A DNA stretch of 64,000 nt. It comes from an uncultured Roseibium sp. GTDB lineage: Bacteria; Pseudomonadota; Alphaproteobacteria; Rhizobiales; Stappiaceae. The DNA lies in NCBI RefSeq assembly GCF_947494555.1, contig NZ_CANLVF010000003.1, positions 682,001 through 746,000 of the forward strand, in the 5' to 3' direction. The notes under the pieces are model-generated. The model was not told where the DNA came from, did not search any database, and saw nothing but the letters and a program-made list of their open reading frames with translations. Position 1 is the first letter of the stretch. The number at the start of each line of letters is the position of its first letter. This document shows positions 51,398 to 60,327 of the stretch, in pieces. A program made the position numbers and the translations under genes.

Positions 51398-51781
51398 TTA
51401 GCCTCCAAAGCCAATCTTGAGCACTGCAAAGATGCAGCCGAAGCCGATAAAGGCGCAGAAAAATGTGTTTGCCATCAGCGTCAGGAACTTGAGGCCTTCA
51501 CCGTGGATGTAGTCCTCGATAATCACCTGCATGCCGAGCTTCATGTGGTAGACGCCGGACAGAATCACCAAGAGGAAAATGATCGAAACCAGCGGATTTT
51601 TCAGCGTCTCGATGACGTCGCTGTGGCTGGATCCCTGAACCGAGATCACCAGGATCACAAAGAAGCTGATCAGGACAACGTTGGCCACGGCCGTGACCCG
51701 CTGTTTCCAGAAATGATCCGTGCCTTCCTTGGCCGAACCCAGTCCGCGAACCTTGTTGAGGGGCGTGCGCATATCCGTCAT
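51398..51781 (-). CDS. sdhD: Succinate dehydrogenase membrane anchor subunit
   Basis: A 127-residue membrane anchor with three hydrophobic helices. The histidine in [17 protein letters not shown] near residue 79 is the probable heme b ligand, with the tyrosine and aspartate of the quinone site nearby. It lies between sdhC (10 nt) and sdhA (5 nt). Confidence 0.94.
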   Translation of the reverse strand: MTDMRTPLNKVRGLGSAKEGTDHFWKQRVTAVANVVLISFFVILVISVQGSSHSDVIETLKNPLVSIIFLLVILSGVYHMKLGMQVIIEDYIHGEGLKFLTLMANTFFCAFIGFGCIFAVLKIGFGG

Positions 51782-51791
51782 GACACTCTCC

Positions 51792-52190
51792 TTAGCGAAC
51801 CATGTAGCCGATGATCCAAAGGATCAGCGTGATGGAAACGGATCCGATGATCGTGGCTTTCGCGAGCCACTCGCGCGCGTCCTTGCCGAACCCCGCGCCC
51901 ATGTCCCAGATGAAATGACGCAGACCGCCAAGCATGTGGTGTACAAGTGCCCAGGTGAACCCGAAGAGGATCAGGCGGCCGAAGAAGGAACCGTAAATGC
52001 CGTTCACAAAGTCAAAGTAGGACGGGCCAGCCGCCGCGGCGATCAACCACCAGGCCAGGAGAATCGTCCCGAAATAAAGCGCCGCACCTGTGATGCGGTG
52101 CAGGATCGACATGACCATCGTCAGAATCGGCTTGTAGATCTGAAGATGGGGTGACAGCGGGCGATTGCCCCGCATATCGGCATTCGACAT
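51792..52190 (-). CDS. sdhC: Succinate dehydrogenase cytochrome b556 subunit
   Basis: A 132-residue, three-helix cytochrome subunit. RPLSPHLQIYKP and SILHRITGAAL are the N-terminal family motifs, the latter including quinone-site residues, and HHMLGGLRHFIWD near 83-95 holds the heme ligand. First gene of the operon; its promoter lies in 52191-52485, shared with the divergent aqpZ. Confidence 0.95.
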   Translation of the reverse strand: MSNADMRGNRPLSPHLQIYKPILTMVMSILHRITGAALYFGTILLAWWLIAAAAGPSYFDFVNGIYGSFFGRLILFGFTWALVHHMLGGLRHFIWDMGAGFGKDAREWLAKATIIGSVSITLILWIIGYMVR

Positions 52191-52485
52191 GGAATTCCTC
52201 TCCCGTACGACGCGACCTAACGTTTACGCAAACGTAAGGAAATCAGTGCGTTGTCTAGAAAGGTTCTAGCGCCAAGAAGGCGCCGCGTCAAAACATCAAA
52301 AAGGAGAATCTGGAAAGTTACTTTGCCACCCGGCGGCAAAAACTGCCACGCGCACAGTGTTTCACTACCGCAACGCACAACGTTCGACACTTTTCAACCG
52401 ATCAAAATTGAGCAACTGTCCTAAACGTCACCATTCTTGCCGGAGGCGTGGACCGATTTCCCGGCATTGTCAGGAGGCTGGGCGC

Positions 52486-53193
52486 ATGAAGAAAGCAGTT
52501 GCTGAGTTTATCGGAACCTTCACACTTGTCCTTTTCGGTTGTGGCGCTGCCGTCATTGCCGGCATGGGCACTGGAGCAACCTCGATCGATGTCCTCGGGA
52601 TCGCGTTTGCCTTTGGATTATCCATCGTGGCCATGGCTTACGGGATAGGCATGATCTCCGGATGCCACATCAATCCTGCCGTCAGTCTCGGGGTCTTTCT
52701 GGCCGGACGGATGCCAGCGGGGGAGATGATCACCTATTGGATCGCACAGGTTCTGGGCGCATTGGCAGGTGCGATGGTTCTGGCACTCATCTTGAGCGGC
52801 AAGGCAAGCGGCTGGGATGGCAGCCTCGGCCAGAACGGCTGGGGCGCAGGTTATCTTGGCGAATACAATCTGTTGTCCGCGCTCGTTTTCGAAATCGTTG
52901 CAACATTCCTGTTTCTTGTGTGCATTCTCGGTGTGACTCAAAAAGGCGCCCCGTCTCATCTCGCCGGACTGGCCATCGGGCTGACACTTGTCGTCATCCA
53001 CATCGTCGGCATCAATGTCACGGGCGTCTCGGTCAATCCGGCACGGTCTCTCGGACCGGCGATTGTTGGCGTTGGCAGCAACCCGGCGGCCCTGGCTCAG
53101 GTCTGGCTGTTCATTGTCGCACCACTTATCGGAGCGGCGGCTGCGGGAATGCTGTTCAAATCCGGTCTGCTGGCTTCCGACGAAGAGGACTAG
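52486..53193 (+). CDS. aqpZ: Aquaporin Z
   Basis: A 235-residue water channel with six membrane helices. Both NPA boxes are present (HINPAVS near 62-68 and SVNPARS near 183-189), and the arginine after the second box is the selectivity-filter residue. The start at 52486 follows AGGAGG; the longer frame from 52357 is not conserved. Convergent with glsA. Confidence 0.95.
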   Translation: MKKAVAEFIGTFTLVLFGCGAAVIAGMGTGATSIDVLGIAFAFGLSIVAMAYGIGMISGCHINPAVSLGVFLAGRMPAGEMITYWIAQVLGALAGAMVLALILSGKASGWDGSLGQNGWGAGYLGEYNLLSALVFEIVATFLFLVCILGVTQKGAPSHLAGLAIGLTLVVIHIVGINVTGVSVNPARSLGPAIVGVGSNPAALAQVWLFIVAPLIGAAAAGMLFKSGLLASDEED

Positions 53194-53257
53194 TTGCAAA
53201 AGCGAAGCACTGGGCTGGCGCGCGCAATCGAACCTGCGAGCCAGCTCAGCGGCATGA

Positions 53258-54163
53258 TCAGCCGAAAACGGACCATCCCATGCGCTTTGCGAAGGTTTCC
53301 ATCGCTTCAGTGCCGAGTTTAGAGTTTCCGTATCGGTTGAGCCCAGGTGACCAGACCGCGATTGACGCCCGTCCCGGCGATATCACCAGTATGCCGCCGC
53401 CAACACCGCTTTTTCCCGGAAGTCCGACGCGAAACGCGAAATCGCCAGAGCCGTCGTAATGGCCGCAGGTCATCATCAGCGCATTGATGCGGCGACGGCG
53501 CTGCACCGCGACCAGGGGCGGCATGTCGTCCGCATCAATCAAAAACCGCCCGGCAAGTGCCAGCTGGCGGCAAGTCATCTCGATTGCGCATTGATGGCAA
53601 TAGGTGCCGAGCACCTTGTCCACCGCAGAGCGCATATTGCCGTGCGACGCCAGATAATGGGCGAGCGAAAAATTACGGTGGCCCGTTGCGATCTCCGATT
53701 GCGCCACCCGCTCATTGATATGAATGCTGTCATCATCGGCCGCGGCACGGATAAACCGCAGAAGCTCTCCAAGCGCCTCGCGCGGATTGGATTCAGCAAG
53801 ATAGGTATCCGTCGTCACCAATGCGCCGGCATTGATGAAGGGATTGCGCGGAATGCCGTCTTCGCGTTCCAGCAGAAGAATGGAATCGAAGGACAGCCCG
53901 GACGGTTCCCGCCCCACCCTGTACCAAAGCTGATCCCCGACCCGGCCCAGAGCAAGAGCCAGCGCAAAGACCTTGGAAACCGACTGGATCGAAAACGGGA
54001 CATCCGCATCTCCGGCGGTTAGAAGACGCCCGTCCTCGAGAGCGACGGCAATCCCGAACTGGTCCGGGTCAACGCCTGCGAGTTCTGGAATATAGGTGGC
54101 TACATTGCCTTTGTCCGGACTGCCCGCAGCCGCCTCGGCGATTTCCAGCAACAATTCCTGCAT
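53258..54163 (-). CDS. glsA: Glutaminase
   Basis: A 301-residue glutaminase of the serine-dependent beta-lactamase-like fold that converts glutamine to glutamate and ammonia. The catalytic SIQSVSKVF (Ser in SxxK) is near 60-68, NPFINAGAL near 108-116, and the later GKSGVGGGI is the KSG motif region. The start at 54163 follows GGAGGAAG; the frame extends to 54241 but would run into the neighbouring gene. Confidence 0.95.
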   Translation of the reverse strand: MQELLLEIAEAAAGSPDKGNVATYIPELAGVDPDQFGIAVALEDGRLLTAGDADVPFSIQSVSKVFALALALGRVGDQLWYRVGREPSGLSFDSILLLEREDGIPRNPFINAGALVTTDTYLAESNPREALGELLRFIRAAADDDSIHINERVAQSEIATGHRNFSLAHYLASHGNMRSAVDKVLGTYCHQCAIEMTCRQLALAGRFLIDADDMPPLVAVQRRRRINALMMTCGHYDGSGDFAFRVGLPGKSGVGGGILVISPGRASIAVWSPGLNRYGNSKLGTEAMETFAKRMGWSVFG

Positions 54164-54218
54164 TGTCTTCCTCCGGCGGGCTTGCGCACAAATCAGCTCG
54201 CCCGGCGGTGGCAGTTCG

Positions 54219-54917
54219 TCAGATCGCCGCCCCGGACGCAAGTCTCTTATAGAGGTGCAGCATGAAGATGGTTGCGAATATCGGTGTCACAAGATTGAGG
54301 ATCGGCACGGCCAGCAGACAGGCAATGATCAACCCGGCCATGAATACCGTGCCTCCTCTGGCCCTCCTGAAGGCCTTTGCTTCGGCAGGCGGCATGAACC
54401 GCATCGCGGCGAACTCGAAAAACTCTCGTCCGAGCAAATAGCCGTTTACCACGAAAAATGCGATCAGATTGACGCCCGGCACCAGAAGCAACAGAAGCGC
54501 AAAGAAGTTGCCGGCAATCACGACACCTGTGAACTTGATCGTGTGGACCAGCGATTTGGACAACGGCAGGGCGGTGCCCGGCCGGTCACCCGGATAGTCC
54601 CTTGCGTCAACAATATCTGCGATATCATCCTGGAACAGGCCGGCCAGCAGGGCCGAAATCGGGGCGATCAGAAAGCCGAGAACGAAAACGGCCCCGATCC
54701 CCGTAAGCAGCGAGATCGACCATTCCGTCCAGCTGATCCAGGCGCTGCCGTCGCCCCACTCGGTTGCCGCGACACCGAGGAAGTGACTGACGATGCCCTG
54801 CAACGCGATCCAGATCACGATGAGGATCGCGAGCGTGAAGCCCAGCATTTTCAGGAAAATTTTTCGAAACGACGGCTCGAACACCTGCGACATGGCGCGG
54901 GAAGCGGCTTGGAACAT
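54219..54917 (-). CDS. EI24/CysZ-like membrane protein
   Basis: A 232-residue inner-membrane protein of the EI24 domain family, which includes the sulfate transporter CysZ. Four to five hydrophobic segments are visible. [23 protein letters not shown] near 166-188 is a conserved feature of the family. Sulfate transport is possible but not proved; alphaproteobacterial members are usually uncharacterised. The start at 54917 (after GAAGG) is preferred over 55016. Confidence 0.85.
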   Translation of the reverse strand: MFQAASRAMSQVFEPSFRKIFLKMLGFTLAILIVIWIALQGIVSHFLGVAATEWGDGSAWISWTEWSISLLTGIGAVFVLGFLIAPISALLAGLFQDDIADIVDARDYPGDRPGTALPLSKSLVHTIKFTGVVIAGNFFALLLLLVPGVNLIAFFVVNGYLLGREFFEFAAMRFMPPAEAKAFRRARGGTVFMAGLIIACLLAVPILNLVTPIFATIFMLHLYKRLASGAAI

Positions 54918-55035
54918 GAAACCTTCAAGTCTTTGTGATCGACCGGCTCGACATAGGTGCGACGGGGTGGCGGTGCAAGGGGATTGCAGGAGTTGTCTTT
55001 CCACAAAGCCGCGCACATTGAATAAGTAGATGCTC

Positions 55036-55644
55036 CTAAAACCGCGTGCGCGCCTTCAAGGCCTGGGCGAGCGTGCCCTCGTCGAGATAGTCGAGTTCGC
55101 CGCCGACCGGAACACCGTGGGCGAGCTTTGTGACATTGACTCCGAGCGGAGACAGCTGGTCCATGATGTAATGGGCCGTCGTCTGACCCTCGACGGTCGC
55201 ACTGATGGCCAGGATGACCTCCTTGAAGTCATCAGTGCTGCAGCGATCGATAAGCGAGGCGAGGTTGAGGTCTTCCGGGCCGATACCGTCAAGCGGAGAC
55301 AGTGTGCCACCGAGGACGTGATAACGGGCTTTCACAGCGCCGGCACGTTCCAGCGCCCAAAGGTCCGCAACATCCTCGACAACAACAAGCACCGTCTCGT
55401 CGCGCTTCGGATCAGCGCAGATCGTGCAGGGGTCGCACGTATCGACGGTGCCGCAAGTGGAACAGATGCCGATTTCATTGACGGCAACGCCCATCGCTTC
55501 AGACAGCGGAACGAGAAGCTGATCTTTTTTCTTGATCAGGTGCAATGCCGCGCGGCGCGCAGAGCGCGGACCCAATCCGGGCAGCTTGGCAAGCAACTGG
55601 ATAAGCCGCTCTATTTCCGGTCCCGCTACGCCGCGTTGCACCAT
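55036..55644 (-). CDS. recR: Recombination protein RecR
   Basis: RecR works with RecO and RecF in gap repair by loading RecA. The 202-residue protein has the helix-hairpin-helix [16 protein letters not shown] near 17-32, a four-cysteine zinc finger ([13 protein letters not shown]) near 60-74, and a Toprim domain with [13 protein letters not shown] and the later [12 protein letters not shown]. It lies 22 nt after the nucleoid protein gene. Confidence 0.96.
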   Translation of the reverse strand: MVQRGVAGPEIERLIQLLAKLPGLGPRSARRAALHLIKKKDQLLVPLSEAMGVAVNEIGICSTCGTVDTCDPCTICADPKRDETVLVVVEDVADLWALERAGAVKARYHVLGGTLSPLDGIGPEDLNLASLIDRCSTDDFKEVILAISATVEGQTTAHYIMDQLSPLGVNVTKLAHGVPVGGELDYLDEGTLAQALKARTRF

Positions 55645-55666
55645 GGATACCTGCCTGTGTCCGCTA

Positions 55667-55987
55667 TCAGAACGGGAGTTTCATGCCGGCCGGAAGGCCA
55701 AGACCGCCCATGAGTTCCTGGGTTTTTTCCTGGATCGCCATTTCGACCTTGGCGCGTGCATCGGTGTGAGCGGCCATGATCAGGTCTTCCAGAATCTCGC
55801 CTTCGTCTTCCTTCAAAAGCGAGGGATCGATCTTCAAGCCTTTCAGATCGCTTTTGCCGTTGAGTGTCACCTTCACGAGACCGGCGCCGGCGACACCTTC
55901 CACCTCAATGTCGATAATCTGTTCCTGCAAGGAGCCCATCTGCTCCTGCATCTCTTTGGCCTGCTTCATCATCTTGAGGAAGTCCAT
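55667..55987 (-). CDS. YbaB/EbfC family nucleoid-associated protein
   Basis: A 106-residue DNA-binding protein with an N-terminal helix ([19 protein letters not shown]) and [25 protein letters not shown], typical of YbaB/EbfC. The start at 55987 follows AAGGAGA; the frame from 56008 adds seven extra residues. It sits between dnaX and recR, the usual order. Confidence 0.93.
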   Translation of the reverse strand: MDFLKMMKQAKEMQEQMGSLQEQIIDIEVEGVAGAGLVKVTLNGKSDLKGLKIDPSLLKEDEGEILEDLIMAAHTDARAKVEMAIQEKTQELMGGLGLPAGMKLPF

Positions 55988-56072
55988 GGGATCTCTCCTT
56001 GAAGTCAATTCGGCGACAAGCGCCGTGTGTCTATTATCTGGGAATTGCGTTTAGAAGAACAACGCGTTTGGT

Positions 56073-58007
56073 TCAATCGTCTTCGTCGTCACCCAAGGCT
56101 TCATTCAGCAATGGGTCTGTGAGCATCGGATCGGCCAGAGCAGCCTCGTCTTCTTCCGTCACCTGCACCTTGACGTCCACTACCTTTGCCCCCGGGAACT
56201 GGGCCAGCAAAGCTGCAACGGTCGGATGTGATCTTGCATCCGACAAAAGCTGCTGCTGGTTGGCTTCCTGTTCCTCGTGAATGGTCGGCCGGCCGTGCTC
56301 GCGCGACACGACAACGAACCAGCGCTGGCCGGTCCATTCCGTGAGTTTGCGGCCGAACTCGCCGGCGATGTCCGCAGGTGCATCTTCGGTCGGCTGTATT
56401 TCGATTTTTCCCGGCTCGAACTTGACCAGCCGCATTTGCCGCTGGATGGCAACCTTCATCGGAATGTCGCGCTTTTCCGAGGCAAGGGCCACGCAGTCGT
56501 GAAGGTTCTTGAGCGCATAAACCGGCTCTTCCGCGATCTGCGGCCGGGGCGCGGCTTCTGCTTCCACCCGCTGCGCCGGCGCTCCACCCTGGATTGCCGA
56601 CAGTTGGGGCCTGGCGCCGCCTTGCATCACAGGATTGCCACTGCCATCGCCGGGATTGCCGCCGCTTGCGCTTTGCGGCATGCCGACCGCCATCGCCTGA
56701 TGGCCTCCCCCTGGTGGGTTTGCTCCGGGGTTTCCTGAACCGGAACCGGCTGCGATCGGGTTTTCACCCTTTCGGACCTGCGCAAGCAGCTCACCCGGGT
56801 CGGGCAGGTCGGCCGCGTAAGCGAGACGAACGAGCACCATGTCGGCCGCCGCCAGCGGTTTGGAGGCAGCCTGTACCTCCTGAACGCCCTTCAGAAGGAT
56901 CTGCCAGGCGCGTGACAGCAGGCGAACGGAAATGATGTCCGCAAACTCGCGGCCGCGCAGACGCTCGGCCTCGGTGACGGATGCTTCGTCGGCCGATTTC
57001 GGTGCGACCTTCATCCGGGTCACCAGATGGGTAAAATCCGCAAGATCGGTCAAGACGATTGCCGGATCCGCACCGACCTCGTACTGGGCCTGCAACTCGC
57101 CCAGTGCCTCTTCAATCCGCCCGGCCATAAGGTGCGCAAAAAGCTCGATCACGCGGGCCCTGTCTGCCAGACCGAGCATCTGACGAAGGTCGTCTGCCTC
57201 AACCGCGCCTGTCGCATGTGCCATGGCCTGATCGAGCAAGGACAGGGAATCGCGTGCCGAGCCTTCACCGGCACGGGCGATCAGCAGCAGGGCTTCGTCG
57301 GAGATGCGGATGTTTTCCGCATCAGAGATTTTGCGCAGAAGACCAATCAGCTTCGATTGCCCGATCCGCCTCAGGTCGAACCTTTGGCAACGCGACAAGA
57401 CCGTGATCGGGACCTTGCGGATTTCGGTCGTCGCGAAAATGAATTTCACGTGTTCCGGCGGTTCTTCCAGCGTCTTCAAGAGCCCGTTGAAGGCCGCGTT
57501 GGACAACATGTGGACTTCGTCGATGATGTAGACTTTGTAGCGGGCTGTCGCCGGCCGGTAGCGCGCTGCGTCGATGATCTCGCGAATGTCGTTGATGCCC
57601 GTGTGGGAGGCGGCGTCCATCTCGATAACGTCGACATGGCGGCCTTCCATGATCGCCCGGCAATGCGTGCCTTCCCGCTCCAGCTTCACGGTCGGCTTGT
57701 CGGCTTCACCAGGCAGTTCATAATTGAGGCCGCGTGCCAGAATGCGGGCGGTGGTGGTTTTGCCGACCCCGCGCACGCCGGTCAGCATCCAGGCTTGGGC
57801 GATCCGGCCCGTCTCAAACGCGTTTTCAAGCGTCTGAACCATCGGCTCCTGCCCGACAAGGTCCTCAAAGGTCTTCGGGCGGTACTTGCGCGCAAGAACG
57901 CGGTAAGCGCCGTCCTCGTTCTGCACGCCGGAAGCTGCGTTGCTGGCCGTGTCCGTCATCGACGCGCCGTCGCTGGGAAAACCTGACTCATCCATGAGCC
58001 GCACCAT
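56073..58007 (-). CDS. dnaX: DNA polymerase III tau/gamma subunit
   Basis: The clamp-loader ATPase, 644 residues. Walker A GVRGVGKTTTARIL is near 78-91, Walker B VYIIDEVHMLSNAAFNGLLK with the SRC-like sensor near 200 (TVLSRCQRF) follows, and a Pro/Gly/Gln-rich linker begins near 430 before the tau C-terminal domain. The stretch after ALARGLNYELPG has a single cysteine where many DnaX proteins have a four-cysteine zinc module. Start choice is uncertain: 58007, 57995 and 57959 are all possible and none has a strong ribosome-binding site. Confidence 0.93.
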   Translation of the reverse strand: MVRLMDESGFPSDGASMTDTASNAASGVQNEDGAYRVLARKYRPKTFEDLVGQEPMVQTLENAFETGRIAQAWMLTGVRGVGKTTTARILARGLNYELPGEADKPTVKLEREGTHCRAIMEGRHVDVIEMDAASHTGINDIREIIDAARYRPATARYKVYIIDEVHMLSNAAFNGLLKTLEEPPEHVKFIFATTEIRKVPITVLSRCQRFDLRRIGQSKLIGLLRKISDAENIRISDEALLLIARAGEGSARDSLSLLDQAMAHATGAVEADDLRQMLGLADRARVIELFAHLMAGRIEEALGELQAQYEVGADPAIVLTDLADFTHLVTRMKVAPKSADEASVTEAERLRGREFADIISVRLLSRAWQILLKGVQEVQAASKPLAAADMVLVRLAYAADLPDPGELLAQVRKGENPIAAGSGSGNPGANPPGGGHQAMAVGMPQSASGGNPGDGSGNPVMQGGARPQLSAIQGGAPAQRVEAEAAPRPQIAEEPVYALKNLHDCVALASEKRDIPMKVAIQRQMRLVKFEPGKIEIQPTEDAPADIAGEFGRKLTEWTGQRWFVVVSREHGRPTIHEEQEANQQQLLSDARSHPTVAALLAQFPGAKVVDVKVQVTEEDEAALADPMLTDPLLNEALGDDEDD

Positions 58008-58067
58008 AGCGACTTTTTCAAAAATGGGGACGGCTTTTGAACGTTTTTCTGTGAACTCGAAGCGGGA

Positions 58068-58496
58068 CTATCCTGTTGCCGGCTCGGCGGACCTATCGGC
58101 TTTGAACCTGTCGGGTAACAGGAATACTTGTCTGGCCGTAGCGCTCGACACACGTTCACTAGAGTACCAGGTGTCCATGAGCGATCGTGAGAACAGATCC
58201 GGGTTCCGAACCAGAAACTCATCGAAATTCTCATGGGCGGTGACTTCCATGCGTTCAGCCAATATTCCAAGAAAAGCGAGTGTCACCGTTGTGTTGAACT
58301 TACCGGCTGCGCCCGCGTTTGCCGCAATGTCCTTCAGAGCACTGCCATAGCGCGCGGCAGCATCCAGGAAGTCATATCTTTGAAGCATCTGGCAAGCGAC
58401 GCCGATGTGATCCCGGTGTGTGAAGGACCTCGCATCCAGGTCACGCGCCTCGAATAGATCAGTCAGATCGACATAGTTCCGCGGCTCAGCTTTCAT
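58068..58496 (-). CDS. Conserved protein of unknown function, 142 residues
   Basis: I recall this as a widespread uncharacterised family, with FTHRDHIGVACQML near 25-38, GKFNTTVTLAFLGILAERM near 65-83, and WYSSERVSSATARQVFLLPDR near 110-130. No catalytic motif or membrane segment stands out; the histidines in FTHRDH are conserved. Its start overlaps the end of the ribbon-helix-helix-like gene by 11 nt, so the two are likely translated together. Confidence 0.75.
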   Translation of the reverse strand: MKAEPRNYVDLTDLFEARDLDARSFTHRDHIGVACQMLQRYDFLDAAARYGSALKDIAANAGAAGKFNTTVTLAFLGILAERMEVTAHENFDEFLVRNPDLFSRSLMDTWYSSERVSSATARQVFLLPDRFKADRSAEPATG

Positions 58497-58743
58497 CAGC
58501 CCTATCCTTCAATTTGTGACTGTCTGCTGCGGACAAATCGAGATCGTAAACGCTTTTCAACTGCTCGATCTTGCCGAGTGTTTCTTCCGAAAACGGCGGT
58601 TTGTTTTCAAAGCTGTGAAGAGCCAGACCTTCAATCAGATCGCCCAATGATAGGTCCAAGTGCTCAGCAAGACCCTTCAGGACCTTCAAGAGCCGCTTTT
58701 CCAGACGAACACCGGTCTGGATTCGTTCAACAGATTTACTCAT
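58486..58743 (-). CDS. Small ribbon-helix-helix-like regulator
   Basis: An 85-residue protein whose first part (SVERIQTGVRLEKRLLKVLKG) looks like a ribbon-helix-helix DNA-binding strand and helix, followed by SLGDLIEGLALHSFE. It starts at 58743 only 8 nt from a -10-like box, so its mRNA may have no leader, and two overlapping palindromes lie in its promoter. Autoregulation is likely. The longer frame to 59016 overlaps the SRP RNA and is not real. Confidence 0.75.
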   Translation of the reverse strand: MSKSVERIQTGVRLEKRLLKVLKGLAEHLDLSLGDLIEGLALHSFENKPPFSEETLGKIEQLKSVYDLDLSAADSHKLKDRADES

Positions 58744-58750
58744 ATTTGTT

Positions 58751-58779
58751 ATATTGGTACCAATGTACCAAAATGTCAA
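58751..58779 (-). promoter_or_regulatory. Operator-embedded promoter of the small regulator
   Basis: On the minus strand TTGACA (58779-58774) and CAATAT (58756-58751) are spaced by 17 nt. Palindromes TTGGTACCAA (58754-58763) and TTGGTAC-N4-GTACCAA (58754-58771) cover the spacer and -10 box. The predicted transcription start falls at or next to the ATG (58743). Confidence 0.65.
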
Positions 58780-58875
58780 GCATTGGTGTCTTTGCGATCC
58801 GCGTTGTGCATAGCGCAACAAAAAACACCGCACGAGACCGGGCGGTGTTCGAAACAAGACACGAATTAAGAGGGT

Positions 58876-58972
58876 GGGAGGCTGGCACGGCGACCCGTGC
58901 CGAGGCTCGTTAGGGCTGCTTCCTTCCGGATCTGACCCGGTTGGCGAGTGGCTCGTCCACCACCAACCTCCC
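58876..58972 (-). ncRNA. ffs: Signal recognition particle RNA, small (4.5S) type
   Basis: The minus strand carries the conserved SRP domain IV segment: GGTCAGATCCGG followed by AAGGAAGCAGCC at 58937-58914. The ends pair over ten bases (58963-58972 with 58876-58885, including one G-U), giving a rod of about 97 nt, the size usual for this class. SRP RNA with Ffh targets membrane proteins to SecYEG. It lies upstream of the small regulator and dnaX, as in related genomes. Confidence 0.93.
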
Positions 58973-59052
58973 GAGTGCCTTATATCAGATGCCCCCAGGG
59001 GTTTGGCAAGGGCCATCGCGGCCTTTTTTTCCTTGCCGGAAAATGCCGTTGT

Positions 59053-59685
59053 TCAGGGCCGCAGCGTGGCCAGCTTCAGGCCAAAGCCCATGAACACCAA
59101 TCCCGTCACGCCTTTCAACCAGCGTTGAAAGGAGGGATTGCCCGCAGCTGTCGAGAGCCGGGCGAGCAGGAGAACCATCGCGCCGAACCACAGAACGTTT
59201 ATCAGTGCGTGGATGCCGACCAGCGAAAAGGCTGCCGCAACCGCGCCTTCGCCAGCGGGTATGAATTGCGGGAAGGCAGCGAGATAGAACATCGAGACTT
59301 TCGGGTTCAGGGCATTTGTCAAAAAACCCTCACCAAATGCCCGGACCATCGTGCGCCGCCGCCTGGCAGGTGCCACGGGCGCAGCGATTATCTTTCCCGA
59401 AAAGGCATCCTTAAGAGCTTTCAACCCGATCCATATCAGGTAAGCGGCGCCAACCATCTTGACGACAAAAAAGGCTTCAGCCGAATGTACGAGGATCACC
59501 GAGATGCCCAACACCGACAAGGTTCCGTGCAGGAAGAAGGCAGCCACAAAACCGCCGATGTTCGAACCGGCCGCCAAACGTCCGGAGGTCGGTACGGTTT
59601 TCGCAATCAGGACGCCGTTGGGGCCAGGCGACATCACGAGAAGGCCTGCGACAAGCGCGAAGCTCAAAAGCGTTTCCAATGACAT
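59053..59685 (-). CDS. LysE/RhtB family exporter
   Basis: A 210-residue exporter with about six helices. VMSPGPNGVLIAKTV near 18-32 is the N-terminal LysE/RhtB hallmark, and GFLTNALNPKVSMFYLAAF near 117-135 the second. The start at 59685 is preferred over the 59769 frame, which lacks a family-like N-terminus. The exported amino acid is unknown. Divergent from the HIT gene. Confidence 0.88.
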   Translation of the reverse strand: MSLETLLSFALVAGLLVMSPGPNGVLIAKTVPTSGRLAAGSNIGGFVAAFFLHGTLSVLGISVILVHSAEAFFVVKMVGAAYLIWIGLKALKDAFSGKIIAAPVAPARRRRTMVRAFGEGFLTNALNPKVSMFYLAAFPQFIPAGEGAVAAAFSLVGIHALINVLWFGAMVLLLARLSTAAGNPSFQRWLKGVTGLVFMGFGLKLATLRP

Positions 59686-59827
59686 GACAAATCCGCCGCA
59701 ACAAAGGGAGTAAGCGCGAAAAACAGGTTCGCTTCTCCTGCAATCTACCCATATGCTCACCGAATGCAATCCGAGCGTTGTCTTGCAGGTGCTCGGAGAT
59801 ACTCATCAACACAACGGTTAGCCCAAG

Positions 59828-60244
59828 ATGTCTTCCTTTTCCCTCAACCCCCGTCTCGAAGGCGACAGCTATTTCGTTGCGGATCTGACGCTTTCGACAG
59901 TCCGGCTTATGAAGGACGCGAATTATCCGTGGCTGCTGCTCGTCCCACAGAAGTCCGACCTTGTCGAAATCATCGACCTTGGCGATGCAGACCAACTGCA
60001 GCTCATGAGAGAAATTGCGAAGATGAGCCGGCTTCTACGATCCGTGACCGATTGCGAGAAGCTGAACGTGGGTGCACTCGGCAACCAGGTGTCCCAGCTC
60101 CATGTCCACGTCATTGCACGCTTTCGGAGCGATCGCTCCTGGCCTGGCCCGGTCTGGGGAACCGTTCCAGCAGAAGATTATGAAGCTGAGCAAGCCGACA
60201 CCCTGATCGGCCGGTTGCGGGATGCCATTGCATCCGAACTCTGA
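59828..60244 (+). CDS. HIT family protein
   Basis: A 138-residue histidine-triad nucleotide-binding protein. The core reads VSQLHVHVIARF, so the first histidine of the HxHxH triad is replaced by glutamine while the middle, catalytic histidine and the third are kept. This variant is common in a subgroup of alphaproteobacterial HIT proteins. Likely a nucleotide hydrolase or transferase; the substrate is unknown. It lies upstream of nudC, as in other Hyphomicrobiales. Confidence 0.88.
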   Translation: MSSFSLNPRLEGDSYFVADLTLSTVRLMKDANYPWLLLVPQKSDLVEIIDLGDADQLQLMREIAKMSRLLRSVTDCEKLNVGALGNQVSQLHVHVIARFRSDRSWPGPVWGTVPAEDYEAEQADTLIGRLRDAIASEL

Positions 60245-60327
60245 CCAGGCCTTGCTGGACACACTCTGCGCACCGCCCTAAAGTCCGGCGCGTATAAGAC
60301 CTGCCATATTCTTTCAAGGATCTCAGC

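Noticed and set aside
53194..53257. Terminator between aqpZ and glsA
   Set aside because: Only a 6-bp GCTGGC/GCCAGC pairing with a long loop and no T-run was found.
58068..58743. Toxin-antitoxin module
   Set aside because: The layout is suggestive, but the larger protein resembles a widespread uncharacterised family that usually occurs without an antitoxin, so the label is not justified.
58486..59016. 176-residue version of the small regulator
   Set aside because: The extra N-terminal part is translated from the SRP RNA gene and promoter; the start at 58743 fits the family and promoter.
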